NCBI GenBank assembly: GCA_020086605.1 | Contig: JACBWW010000004.1 | Location: 45,673,649-45,737,648, forward strand | DNA from: Lanius collurio | Taxonomy: Eukaryota; Chordata; Aves; Passeriformes; Laniidae | Direction of reading: 5' to 3' | DNA: 64,000 nucleotides | Shown: positions 35,767 to 48,338 of the stretch, in pieces | Layout: every line of letters begins with the position of its first letter | How positions within the stretch are numbered: position 1 is the first letter of the stretch | Made by a program: the position numbers and the translations under genes | The notes under the pieces: generated by a model | Database searches by the model: none | Told to the model about the DNA's origin: nothing | The model's input: only the letters and a program-made list of their open reading frames with translations

Positions 35767-37199
35767 CTTCAAGCACAAACCACTAAATTTGTGTGAATCT
35801 CTTTTAACTCTTTGAAGACTTCATTTTGGGAGTGTGAAAACAGTTGTTTTTTTTTCATTTATTAACTGCAGGATGAAATATTTACCAGGTCAAAGCATGG
35901 GCACCAGTTGCTGCCTTCATTTTCTCAAAGGAATAGAAGTATTTTGCAGTCACTTCCATGCATGTACCTTATTTCTTTCTGAATTGACCATTGTCGTGAA
36001 TATGAAATTGAAGATGTAAATTACAGATATTCTGCATGTTCTTTGAATAATGCTATTTTAATTTTTTAGATGATGATTCATTGTTCACTAGGTGAAAATG
36101 CATTCACTGTTTTTTTCTTTTAAAAGTAACTATTGAAGAATTAGTAGAAAAAATATAGTTAAGTAAGCTACTGCCTCTTTCTTCATCCTAGTTTGGCATA
36201 GGTCACAGTTGTGCTGTGATCTGTTTTTGCGTTGAAAGCAAACTTAAAGTATTATCTTAAGCCATTTCTAGAAGTGTAAGCAGAAATGACACAGTTAGAA
36301 AACTCATGCCATAAATTTTATGGTCGCCTTTTTGGTCTGTGGCCCTGGTAAGATCTGGACTCAAACATGTTTAAATCAGGAAAAAAAAATGATGAAATAG
36401 TTAGTTAGTCTTTTGGACAGAACTGACCAAGCAACTATTGTTTACTGATTAGTGGCTTCTGAAGTGAAAACTTCATTATCAGTGTAATGATAGCTGCCAA
36501 AAAACTGCTTGTTCTCAAAATAGCCATTACCACTTAGCCTGAATCTCTTTGCAGATATCTCCAGCTATTTAAGATCAAAATAGCACTTAATGGGTTTAAG
36601 TAATCAATAGCCCCAAAGACTTCTGAAGATCTTGGCACATAAAATATTAATAGTTTATATTTGTCTTTTTAAGGATCTACTAAGCACTGTTAACACATTA
36701 CAAAACGCTAAGATTGCAAAATGCCTCTATTAAATGATGTTAAAATGCCTCCAAAAAGCCTGAGATACTTGTTTTGTGTATCGATGTAAATAAATGCTAT
36801 TTCCATTCTGTTGAAATGCACAGTTACTTTGAAGTTCAGTGTTGGGTTTGATTTGCTGACAGGCTTGTTTTACTGCAGGATGCCAAGGTAGTCTTAAAAA
36901 AATGTCATTTTTCTGCAATCCTTGTATTTGAATATTTCTCAGCTAAGAGAAATTCTTTAGCAGACTTTTCTGTAAGTAAATAGTAAATATCTGTTCAGCT
37001 CAATTCTGTTTAATCTGGGGTCCTAATTAAGGTGTGTGGTTAATGCCCCAGTGCTGGTTAAGGCACTGTGAGCAGAGGAGGAAGAGAAGTGTTGGCTGGG
37101 GTGCAGGTTGATGGATATCAGGGTGCACTTCTAAAGTCCCACGGCAACTCAGAATTCATAACCTGTTGTAGCTATCAAGCATTTCAAGAGGAATGGTAA

Positions 37200-37640
37200 T
37201 TTCTAGTGGAATTTAGAAGATGACAAAGAGTCTCAGCCTAATTGTCTTTCTGAGTTAACCTGACTGCTCATCTTAGATCTTACTACAACCAACTTTCAAA
37301 TTCCCTTTTAGCCTCCAATGTCTGGCAAATGAGATTTGTTTACACTTTACTAAAATAAAATACACTGTTTTCTCTGCTGGAGACTGAACATCTTAAAGAA
37401 GGATCTTTTTCATTAAAAACATCAATGCATAAACATTCAAGCGGAAATTGCTATTGATCAAAATAGGAAGATGTTTCTATCTGGTTGCTTTTCTACATTA
37501 CTTAATACAGTTATTTTAGTCATATTGGCGATTTTTATTTAATGGCCTCTCAATCTTCATGCTGTGTATAGAAAATGGAAGGGATTGTGATATTTTTATT
37601 CCATTGATATTCAGCTGCTTTCAAGGTGAAACTGAGGATG
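37200..37640. promoter_or_regulatory. Candidate conserved noncoding element
   Basis: About 440 bases of unique, evenly textured AT-rich DNA, including CATTAAAAACATCAATGCAT, GAAATTGCTATTGATCAAAA and TTTTTATTTAATGGCC. It is preceded by CTAATTGTC. It is clearly less repetitive than its flanks. Conservation is inference. Confidence 0.25.
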
Positions 37641-39099
37641 AAAAAAAAAACAAAAAAGAAAATTTACAACTCCTGCCAGACATGGCTTGACTGTGGGAGT
37701 ATTTGAAGACCTTTACTTGGAGCATATGGTATGAAATTGCTGCTGATTTGAGTGTCTTGAGTTTAAGCATAGAAACAGTTGGATACTGTCAGTCAGTAGC
37801 TGCCAAAAATTGAAATTTAATGAGGCAAGCTTTAACCCACATACCTAGTGGGTACCTGTCTCTCAAATGTCACCTGCATACAAGATGAAAGACCCTTTTT
37901 CTAGTGGCAGATTTGTACTGAAACCTGATAGACCTTTTAAGCTTTGCCTTTTCTTTGCTCTTAAGCAATTGTGTGGTATTTATATTGAATTGCACTTATG
38001 GGAGGAGAGGGGGGCTGAGAGACTGTCCTGTCCATCTTCCAAGGGCACATTTTTAAAACATCATCACAGTTGCTTCTGAAGAGCTGTTTCTAGGAAACTT
38101 TAAGGCCAACAGTCAATTTTTGTTTAATCTTTCCCCTCTCCTCTTAATAAGGCAGAAAAGGTGGTGAGTCTGGCAGTGAATATCTCTCTGCTCCAACGCT
38201 TCCCTTGCTGCTCCGGATTGTAAACACCTGAGTTCTTGTTATCTCCCTCCTGCTGGCAGTGCCATTAGGGAGGTTTTAAATAGTACCAGCACGATGCTGG
38301 CTGCTGTCGAGATTCAAAATCCTGTTATGACTGTAAACTGTGAACCGTGAAATATTGGAGGACAGAGGTTGAGTGAGTATTCTGCTTATCTACCTAAGAT
38401 TGGGTTTTCCTTTTGCTTTGAAAGAAAAAAAAGGTTGGCTCTCCTAGTTTAGAAAGAAAAAAATAAAAAGTAGAAGAAAAACCTGCATGTTTGTGAAACG
38501 GCAGTGGATTGAACAAAGCCTCTAATAAATGTCCTTTTTTCTGTATCATCTCATTCCTGACTGACAAGCAGAGAAAACATCATGTTTGAGCACAGTAGTA
38601 AGCACTGCAGCCTGTTCTGCTGGAGTCCAAGAGCAGTGCTTGTACAGTTGCAAAATGTAACTTCCCCTATCTTCCCATTTTATGTTATCAAAAGAGGTCC
38701 CTTCCTTCCTAGCTGTTGTTGTAGTTTGCCTATCTGAACTTGTAAGGAAATATTAAATAACACTTGGTGGAGGCCTTAGCTCTTATTTCTGCTGAGAAAA
38801 TCCTCTGTTCTTTTTGGAGGATCTATGCAAAAGGCTTATGTTTGTCTTATTAAATAGTTTTATTTGTAAACTGTTTGGTTTATCTGGGTAGCTGTGCATC
38901 CCCAGTTTTGTAATTTTTGGTTAATTTTGAGCTTTTCATGGTACTGCTGTGTGTTTCGCTTCTGCTGCTTTCCTTGTATTTTCTAATGCAGAGACACAAG
39001 CGTTTACTTGAACCTCTGCTGTCAAGTCTTTCTGCCAACCTGTCTGGCTGATGGTATCCCTCAGACCAGTTTAGTGTTTGTAAATAGGCTTGATGCAAG

Positions 39100-39360
39100 T
39101 CATGTCACAGCAAAAATAATGAAACCCCCTGTATTAAGTGCTATGCTACTTCAATGATGCTGATAAGATCGGTTCATCCCTACATCAGTGTAATTTAGAG
39201 AAATTGCTGTGTTGTGAATGGAATTTTAACAAGAAGTCCCCACGGAAAAAAGGGTAGTTAAATTAAAATGATGTTTAAATCAGAACAGCACAGAGAAGAC
39301 AGTGAATATAAATCAACTATGTTAATGGCAAACAAAGCTAATTCTGGAAAGCATGGTATG
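39100..39360. promoter_or_regulatory. Candidate conserved noncoding element
   Basis: Unique sequence with CATGTCACAGCAAAAATAAT, GTGTAATTTAGAG, TAGTTAAATTAAAATGATG and CAAAGCTAATTC. Texture and AT-core density resemble conserved regulatory DNA. No alignment available. Confidence 0.2.
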
Positions 39361-41688
39361 AGAAGGGCCTGCCATGGTTTTGTTGTTTGCACCTATCCAT
39401 TTGTAATACATTGATGTTTTAGGGTTTTTTTTCATCATGTGGATTTTATATTAAGATAAATAATATCATTTTTTTCAGTGTAAAAAGTCAGCTTGACCAC
39501 AAAACTTAAAACTTAACTGCTTATAGTACAAGTAGGGGAGAAAAAAGATGTGCATACAAAGAGTTAGCAGGCAATAATAAACTGCAGAATCTTTAATTGT
39601 GTAATATTTATTGCTTGGATTAAAAAAAAAAAAGATATTCTTATCTAAATAAAGAGATTCCAGGAATTGCTTCGTTGTGAAATAAACCTGTAATGCATCT
39701 TGCACATAATTTAAATGTCCCCATCTCCCCCACCCAGATGAAAAAATAGGGAGATCAGATTTGTCTTGGTTGCTCTGAAGCAAAGTGAGACAGAGGCACT
39801 AAGACAGATATGTGGAAACTATCTGCAGCAAGAGCAAGTATCCCTTATGTCTGCTGTGATAGAGGTTGCAGCTGGTCCTTGTATACACGAGCTGTCCTTG
39901 CATCACTGATGGAGAAGGCTGGGACTGAGGACCCTTTTGGTACCCTGTACCACCCAGACAGCTCTGCTTGTCCTTCCAAACCCCTGCTCGTAGCTTCTAA
40001 TTTTATCAGTGAGCTCGCTGTTACTGCACATCAATCCCTGCCTCTTCAGACCCATGGAAAGCCTCCTTTCCACTCGCTGGTTGAAATGGCTTCAGCTAAA
40101 AAATGCGCATTAACCCAGAAAATTGACACTGACATTTTTTGGCCTTATTTTAAACACAGTGCTTGAGCCAAGCAGTTTGAGCTGTAGCTCATTCCTGTTC
40201 AAGTCTGGTTTTGGAAGAGTCTAGAAATGCTGGACTGGTTTTACTGTTGTGCTGGAGAAAGGGGACTTGCTTGGGACAGCCAGGGGGTCCCCAGGGCGCC
40301 ACAGGGGACTCTTGGCTTGCCTCCCTAAGCATTGTTATGCTGACTACAAAAAAAAAGGCACTACTGCTAGACTTTATCTTGCAAGTAATATGGGATCAGC
40401 ATCTCTATCAGTGCTCAGGAGAGACATGACAGACTGCACTCAGAGGGAGCAGGGTGTTTTGTTCCTTTCCCTGCATGGTTTTTGCTCTATGGCATAAGTT
40501 ATTAGGTTACAGTATCTTATTGACTGGGAGGAGGGAGAGAAAGGATGATCATGATGATAATGTAATAGAACATTGTCATAATAACTGGTAAAATAATAAT
40601 CTGCATGTAATCAATACCTAACTCTCTCATGGTTGATCAGATATGCAGATGCTGGGTTTGAATTTTACACCTACCTTATCTACAATAGAAATGCAATATG
40701 ATTGGCTCCAAAATGCAGTTGCAGCTGAAGAGCTCAGAATTTGGAGACAGAGTGTACTACTTTGAGTCCTCTTCCATGAGGTGGGAGTTGGATATTTCTT
40801 TAGTTATGAGTCAGGTGACATTTTGCTTTGTAAACCTTGGTACGATCGAGACTTAGCTCAATTCACTGCTTTTTGTCCTTGCTTCACCTTCACTCAATTC
40901 TGAGGTCCCATTTCAGTTTCACTCATTTCTATGGTCCCATCTTCCCCTGTCCTCATACAGTCTCGGTCTCTGCCTGTAGGGAAGACTTGATGTGCTGGTG
41001 CCAATCTCCATCTGGTCGGAGAGGCCGTTGCTAAGCATTGTTGAACCACAGCTTCCCAAGGATTCCAGTTCTCCTGCTTGAACCTCTGTGTGCTGTTCCC
41101 ATGAATTTACAGTGGAAAGACTGTGGGAAGCTCTGATTCTCTTAGAGGAGAAATTAAGGAATACATTACCTACCCTTCAGTAAATTTAATCTGGAGCCTT
41201 CGCATGATGAGTAGCATCGTGCCTAAAGAGGAGACAACTTGATACCAGACAGAGCTGCAGAAAGATCTCAACTGACCAGTAGGAAGCTCAGACAGATTTC
41301 ACTGCAGCATTTATATCAAAAGCAGTTCAAAAATCCAATTTTTCCTCTTTTTGGTCTGAGGTTTTAATGAACTCTTAATTGCCAACAGCAAGAGCAGGGC
41401 CTGAGGCTGAGTAGCTGATGGCAACTGGCAACTTTCAGTATCTGTCTCTGTTTCTCTTTGGGTGCTTTTCCTATATCTCTGGGGAAAAAGAGAGATGTAG
41501 CTGCAGCGAATATTTATAATCATCAACTTGTCAGAGCTCTTTGTACTACCCCATGCAGAGGAGCAGTGCCTGAAGTTCTTGTCTTGCTGTGATGTACACA
41601 CTTTCTACAAAGTTCTGTTAGCTTTTCCTGATCATTTTTGCGCATCAGGGATATGAATTTGGAAGAAACATGAATCTTAACTCTCTAG

Positions 41689-41740
41689 GAGCTGCTGCCT
41701 GAACTTGATGTCCTGGATAAGCTGATGCAAGAAATGAGAG
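41689..41740 (+). other. Weak candidate mini-exon
   Basis: AACTCTCTAG is followed by 52 bases and then GAGAG|GTAGGA. The enclosed frame reads ELLPELDVLDKLMQEMR, an amphipathic-looking helix, and is closed just upstream by the in-frame TAG of the acceptor. The polypyrimidine tract is poor and the donor is non-optimal. I do not recognise the peptide. It is probably chance. Confidence 0.12.
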
Positions 41741-42710
41741 GTAGGAAACTAAGAATGGGAATGTGGGAATGTTTCTGCTTGTGTCTTGTAGGTTCTTACT
41801 GCAATTATTCCTTTTTCATCTTTTGGAATTAACAATTGCTTACAAACAGTGTGGATTTTTTGTGTACTGGAGAGTGAGAACTAATGTTGGCAGAAAGTGT
41901 TGTGAGCTGTTGTTGGAGATCAGAGTGGGGTTTTCAACTCCTTTCTAACTGCAGAGATCTGCTGGTGGTGTGCACATGGTTTGAGCCTGAATATCCCTGA
42001 AATGTTCTAACCAAGCTTTTCCAAAGAAACTCATCAGGATTTTCACTTTGTCTCCACTGTGTGTGCTGAAGGAGAGCTTGGGAGTGGAAGTTAGGGAGAA
42101 ATAAAATTTATTAAAAACGCTAAGTATGCTTCAGTTTAGATGTTACTTAATCACAGTTTCTCCTGCCTTTTTCTCCTAATTCCTGAAAATTTGAAGGAGT
42201 AAAGTTCAGTTAGTCAGGAGTATGACTCATTAAATGGTCCAAGGCTTTTAGACTTGGGTTTATTGAATTTGAGATATTTGAGCTTTGGTCAAATATTCTT
42301 TTCTTCTGACTATGACACAGCAGGAGAATCTTCCTTATTTTGCTTTGTTCCACTCTAAGGGAAATATTAAATTCCTCTTACAGTCACAAGAGCTTTGAGA
42401 CACGGTTTTTAGGAGAAAAGACAAATACTTCCTTAAACAAAAGTGAGGTTTTGGAGAGATCTACATGGACTAAATTTCATAAAAGTAATTCTGAGGTGGT
42501 TACAATACACTTGAATACAATACAATTGAATATTACCTGGATGTTAATTTGAACCTTTCTAGAGAGTGTTCATAGTTCTTTAGGGAAAAATTCCTATCGT
42601 AGGAGCAAAGTGGGGCTGGCATGGAAGTACTGAGAGATCATGCTGGATAAAAGCAGTGTAGGAGAAGGTGCAGGCAGCTAACATAACTTATGGCAATTGA
42701 GGTTCTCCAG

Positions 42711-42790
42711 GGATCAATCCTCAGCTGGTGTGAATTATCACAGCTTCATTAATGCAAGTGAGTGATGTCAGACTGTACCCAGCTGATGTT
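42711..42790. repeat. Ancient amniote repeat remnant with inverted structure
   Basis: ATCCTCAGCTGGTGTGAATT, CACAGCTTCATTAATG and, about 40 bases on, ACCCAGCTGATG recall an old repeat common in reptiles whose halves read CTCAGCTGGTGTAAAT, CAGCTCCATTGACTT and TTTACACCAGCTGAGG. The right half is heavily decayed. The family name is uncertain. Confidence 0.42.
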
Positions 42791-42867
42791 CCAGCCTTGT
42801 GGCTGTAAAACCTTGGGTGGACAGCATGGTTCAGTGTTTGCTTGTGCTGTTCATATGTGCACACAAT

Positions 42868-42902
42868 TATTTAATGTATTAAAATGTATTTAATGTATTA
42901 AA
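42868..42902 (+). repeat. 19-bp tandem repeat, about 1.8 copies
   Basis: The 16-base unit TATTTAATGTATTAAA occurs exactly at 42868-42883 and 42887-42902, giving a 19-base period. Simple local duplication. Confidence 0.9.
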
Positions 42903-43429
42903 CACGGGAATTTCAGACTTGACATGACTGTGCCACCGCAGAAGGGCATTCCAAGGATTTTTGTGTGCGGGACATTGAGGCACAGCAGAAAAGATGCTAC
43001 ATCCAGTTAGAATCCTTCCAACTTGAGGTATTTGGTGCTTCTACATGCCTATTTGAAGTTCCAGCCTGGCTGGTACACTTCTCTTCCCTGTCTTTGCCTT
43101 TTGGAAGAGAGCCTGATGCTGTAGTGCTCCCTGAAGCCCACATTTCGGGCTGAATGCTACAGGAACCCAATTGCTGGATATGCAAACGCTCTGACAGCAC
43201 CTTTCTACTTGTGGTTGTAATAAACTACTGCTGGCTTTTGACTTAAAAAATTTGGACTCTGGCTGTGGGGGGACTTGAGCTGTCCCAAATGGGACATCCC
43301 TTCTGTGGTCTTGCTGCGTGCTGCTGGATTCTGCTGAAGGAGATGCAGACTGAGAGAGATCTAATCTGTCTGGAGCCGAAATGCTTTGATGAGCCCTTTC
43401 CCTAGAGATGACGAGCTAATGGTTTGTCC

Positions 43430-43660
43430 ATAAAGCCATGCAGCTTTTCCCATTTCTTTAGGAAATGAGTAGAGCTGGAAGAGAATCATATGCTGCATTG
43501 TGATAGCCTAATGCTCTTACAGAGCTGGGTGTTATTACCCAAGCTGCTTTAGTGGACAAATTAGACATGCGGAATTTCCAGATTTTACTTTATTCAGATT
43601 TTAATTAACTCAGTGTAATAAGCTGTAAGCACATTAATATCAACAAAATACTTTGTGCTG
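43430..43660. promoter_or_regulatory. Candidate conserved noncoding element
   Basis: Unique DNA with TTTAATTAACTC (TTAATTAA at 43601-43608), GACAAATTAGACATG and AGCACATTAATATCAAC. Texture resembles developmental enhancers. Inference only. Confidence 0.25.
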
Positions 43661-45586
43661 TATCTGCTAATATTTAGATGAAAAAGCCAAGAGTATTGTT
43701 TTCATACAAAGACTGATGAGGCTAGAAATAATGGGGATCTTTTTTAGGAATTTGGAATGTGCTTTTGAAATAATCTTGCATTTTTAGTGGTAGATTTCAA
43801 ATAATAGCTGTGCATTGGAAAGTGCTTGTATGGGATTTTTACTGTTATATGCTTTTTTTTTTTTTAAGCTTATACTTGAAAAATTGATGGAGTCATTTGC
43901 ATTCACTAGCTTGGACAGATGGTGTGATCCGTAACAAAATACTCAACAGCATACTAAAAAGGATCATTTCAGCACCTATCCCCTCCAAACGGCTTTCATC
44001 CAGACAACAAGGGAAGGCTTTTAAAATCCAGCATCCTCACAGAAGCCTTTCCAAGGTGAAAGCATTACCTGAGCACTGGCAGATGCACTTCTGCAGTGTC
44101 TCTGCATGAGCCAGAGCTCAGGCTGCAGCCACTCACCCTGGTGGGCATCTACACTGGGCAAGGCTAGAAAATACCAGCTGAAAAAAGAGCCAGCTCCTTC
44201 ATTTCCTTAAGAATTCTTTCTTGGGAATTTGGAGTTCTTCACCTGCTGCCAGGAGTGTTTCTGGATGCAGTTAACCCAGTGGCAGGGCACTGCTGTGTGA
44301 GGAAATCAGTAACCAAGGGGTACCAAGGCTTCCCAAACTGCTGCAAGGCACTGAGAGCAAATGAGGGTAGCTGTGCTCTTGCTCTGTCTTGTATCCCAAC
44401 AGGAATGTGAATGTCCTTTGATTAGCTATTTAGGCTGTGTGTACAAGACTAATTGTATGCAAATATTGTTAAAGTCCAGCTTATTTTTATTTAAACAAAA
44501 AACAAAGCCAAACACCACCTTTATCTTTTGATCAAAAGAGAAGCAAAAAAACCCCATATTAGTTGTGTTTTCCACCATCTGCTTACTCTAGCATGTTTTA
44601 GTGTTTTTTGTCATTTGGAGACCTTGGAAAAATTTGGAACTGATTTCAGTAACTGCTGCTCTGCATCACTTGTGTCTCCATCTTGCATGGAGACCAGGGA
44701 AAGCCTGATCATCAGAGTATTTTTAAAGAAAATTCCTTGGAAAGGACAACTATTTTAGTAATAGTTGGAACTTATTTTTGCTAAAATAACCAATGGAATT
44801 CTATTAAAGAACACATTTGTGGTTGCAAATTAGCAAAAACGAAAAATGTTTCAGATACTGCCAACTGAGCAAAGCTGCAATATGTTCTTAAAGTCAAGCT
44901 GTGTTTTCTCATTTTTGCACACCACAACCAGTAGTAAAGTCTTTGGGCTTAAATTAGATACTGTTTTACTTCTGAAACCTCAATTTCTATTGTATCAGCA
45001 GCAGCAGCAGCACCAGTGGAAACTAACTTACAGAAAATAGGATTTCAGTGAGGTTCAGTACAGGGATAATTGCAGAATTCCTTGGAAAAGTCCCAACTGG
45101 TACAGCAGTATTTCTTGGAGATACTTTTACTCCCTACAAACTGGTTTGTACTACACTGCTAGCAATAAAGTCAAGACCCTGAAAGTCTCAAAATGTTGCA
45201 TTATAGGAGTGGTTGGTATTTTTAGCATGTAAGTCAGCCCTGGAAAGCTTCATGCTCACACAAATGTATTCTCTCTCTCTTTTTATTGTGGAGAACAGGG
45301 GGCTAATCACTAAATATTTATTTTGTGCCACTGTTTGGGGGAGATTTGGCAGCTGTTGCTCATCTTTCAGTTCAGCCCAGCATTTGTGCTGCTAAACAAG
45401 GCATGCTGTAACATACATACTGAAGTATTTTATGGTGCCAGATGCGTTCGCAGTGAGGGTTATAGAGGTGTGGGTTATCCCAGTTCAGCTGAAGCAGCCT
45501 GTGGTGCTGTGTTTGAGTTAAGAGATGATGGCCAGGTTGCTGCCACTGGGGCTTGGATGGTCTTCTTCGACACCATCCTTTCTCTA

Positions 45587-45601
45587 TTTTTTTTTTTTTT
45601 T
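45587..45601 (+). repeat. T15 homopolymer
   Basis: Fifteen consecutive T. Simple sequence. Confidence 0.9.
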
Positions 45602-45645
45602 AATAAGAAAGGATGGGTTTGCAAATAAAAAAGGTTGCCTCTTGA

Positions 45646-45677
45646 GACCCTACTGGCTGACCCTACTGGCTGACCCT
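45646..45677 (+). repeat. 13-bp tandem duplication
   Basis: GACCCTACTGGCT is repeated exactly twice and followed by GACCCT, the start of a third unit. Recent slippage-type duplication. Confidence 0.95.
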
Positions 45678-48316
45678 GGTGGATAGGGGCCTTTGCAAAG
45701 TCTTAGGTACTTGTGGATTTGTTTATTGGGTTCCTATAATTTGTCAAATTGCTTTTTAGATGGGAAAAATGTGGTTTTAGGATGTAATAGAACTTTCATG
45801 TGAGAGTAAATTATAGAATATGAAGAGATGCAGGTTTTTACTGTTTTCTGAGCCTTTGTTTTCAATTTGGCTGGACTGGTTTTTGTAAACACTCGTGATC
45901 CTCCTGTCTGGTGTCAAGTACTTTAGGCTCTCAGTTTGGGACCAAAACCCAGAGTAGGTATTACACCTAAAAATAAACTTGGTTTGGAAGCGTCATGTAG
46001 CCTCAAATTCTGGATGACAGCTGTATTAATGATAATCCATAAGCATGAAAAATGGACATTAGTCATGCTCTCTAAACTAGTTCATATTAAACATTTTGAC
46101 CATTCAGTTCATTAATCTTTTGGTCAATAAATCCTTTGGTTAATCCCTCAGTTGCTGAGTTCACTTTAGCTACCTAAGTTGTATCGGTGTTTGTTTTAAA
46201 GGAAAACTTCTAATTTTTCCTTTTCAAAGCTTTCTTTACCTGTTATTTTCAGTTCAATATAAGAACCTGGAGAGCTCTACTTCTGTCCCAACATGCTTGG
46301 TTAGGGTTAGGCCTGTACACTGTGTTAATTTCTTGTTTCTGTCACAGATTTCTTGTGTGATGAGTAAAGTGCTTTATCCTTCTGCCCATCGGTTCCCAGT
46401 AAGCAAATGACATCCTGTAACACAGCTTGCCCAATCTTGTATATGTTGTGAGATGTTTGGCCAGAGGAAATTTGTCACTGTTTGATTATCAGAGCCTGAT
46501 CCCTGCTGGCCCCAGTCAGAGACTCCCTTGGCCTTCAGGGCAGCCAGCAGTAGGAAACCAACATGAACAACACAAGCCTGGAACCTTCACTTGGTTTTAG
46601 CACTGTCTAGATGGACATTGGTTATTCCTGGTGCTTATTACATGCTGTATTCTTGGGGAAGTACACTGCTTTTTCTCTTTGTTTTTCCCCTTGATATTGC
46701 TGATATACTCTTTGTGTTTTGACACAACTCTGGCTCACTGTGTAAACCAGTCTATTAAATATTGCTTTTTCAGAGTATCTTCTTGGTAATAAAGATGTAG
46801 TAATCATTTGGTGGTACATTTCCAGATGAACGTATTGAACAGCCCTTAATTTGAAAGCCCATCTAGGTCATTTGTCATTTACTGCTGACCCCACATCAAT
46901 TTTCTGGTTTTGTTTGTTCCTTTTGATTTTGCTCCTTTGTACATCCTGAGAAGCATAATGGTCTACAGGTTTTGGTGTTTCCTCATGCCACCCAAGAGAA
47001 ATAACTTCAGATGGGTACAGCCAGGTGTAGAAGAGCCTCCCTGCTAGGGAAACAGCGGCTTGAAATTGAAGTTCATCTAATGTAAAGGCAGAACAGTTTT
47101 TCTGCTTTTGAAACAGTGCATCTGCAGATGGAAGGATGAAGTTACTGAACATAGCTTTGTTCTTTAGTAGCTCAACCCTCCTAGTGCCCGAGTCAGTGAC
47201 AAGGCTACTGCTGAGCCATAATTTCATTTACTGTGCTTGATTGTGACTAGGGTGACACCAGCTTATTACTGCAGGGTGTTATTACAGCAAAAATATCCTG
47301 GTGGTTTTGCCATTGAACGTTGTGGGATTAGTCCTTTATGTGAAGAGGACTGTCATGTTAAGGCAGTGTTACAAAGTCATGCTTGGTCTTAAAATATTCT
47401 CTCCTGACGGGAAGGGGGCAGCTGTGCTGTAGTCTGGAAGCAGGTGAGAACCTGTAACTCCCACCCAGCGTAGCTTAGTTATGCTGTCCGGTTAAGATTT
47501 GGAAATAAAGAGTCCTGTATGCATTGACTAAACAATGTGTCGAAGATAGGACTGGCTCCTCACCTTTTCAGGCTTTAAATTGCTGAGATAACTCTTCTAT
47601 GTTCCCTAGTTTCTGTGTCAGATTTCCCCTGTGCAAGCACTTGGCATGGTATGGCTGTTGTGTATGTCAGCTTTATTCCTGGCATCTTTCAAATACATTG
47701 TGAGAAGTCAGAGAGGTTCAGTGCCCTGGGTCCAAAATCAATGTTAGTAAATTATCAATTGATTTAATAGATCTACCAGTCAAGCAAATCAGGATCTTTA
47801 ACTTTTAATTAGTGACCTTGATCTGAAAGGGAACGTTTGGGTTAAAATAAAATAAAACCCACTTGTGTCTCAGCCGGATGGAGGCTGTGCTTTTCCTTTC
47901 TTAAGGTAGGCAGAGCTTGTTCCTGCCCTCGTTCAGTGATACAGAAAATGTACATGTCAGGCTGAAATGCCTTCAAAGAGTCTGGGATGAATGCAGTATT
48001 ATACTTGCTAGCAGCAGCTGAGCATAAAGACTGATTAGAGCAGTTACTCAAGATGGATTCAGATTATTAGGTAATATGGAACAAACGTCAACAAAAATAA
48101 GATGAATAACTGTAGGCATATCCTGACAGTGATTTATTAGGCCTTCAGTGTAGTGCGCTGCTAATAAACTCCCATGGGATGTGGACTGATCCCCCTTTAG
48201 AACATTTACAGGTGGGTCAGTGACAGTGTCAGCAAATGTGCTGTAGACCTCATGTCCCTTTTGTCTGCTTGCCACCATTCCTGAACTTCTAAGTATCATC
48301 TCCCCTCTCAACAGGG

Positions 48317-48338
48317 TAATAATAATAATAATAATAAA
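48317..48338 (+). repeat. (TAA)7 microsatellite
   Basis: Seven perfect TAA units within 48317-48338, followed by TATTTAAAATATG. Probably polymorphic. Confidence 0.95.

Larger units (their letters stand above)
35767..42710. other. Noncoding unique DNA, no gene supported
   Basis: AT-rich unique sequence. Two candidate regulatory elements (37.2 and 39.1 kb) and one weak mini-exon (41689-41740) are listed separately. The 118-codon frame at 39810-40166 has no domain. 40840-40980 is pyrimidine-rich and ends in CTGCCTGTAG, an acceptor-like end without a matching donor. Confidence 0.5.
43661..48316. other. Noncoding unique DNA, no gene supported
   Basis: Unique sequence with T13 (43853-43865) and T15 (45587-45601) runs. 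Frames at 43897-44109 (plus), 45323-45628 (plus), 46868-47227 (minus) and 48048-48311 (minus) are the longest here. None shows a known domain, and stops close them within 60-120 codons. The last two are noted as findings. Confidence 0.5.

Noticed and set aside
43897..44109. 70-codon basic frame after a T13 tract, possible exon
   Set aside because: The CACTAG acceptor is about 45 bases from the T tract and the AAG|GTGAAA donor is weak; peptide not recognised.
46300..46311. Telomere-like GTTAGGGTTAGG
   Set aside because: Fewer than two TTAGGG units; too short to be an interstitial telomeric array.
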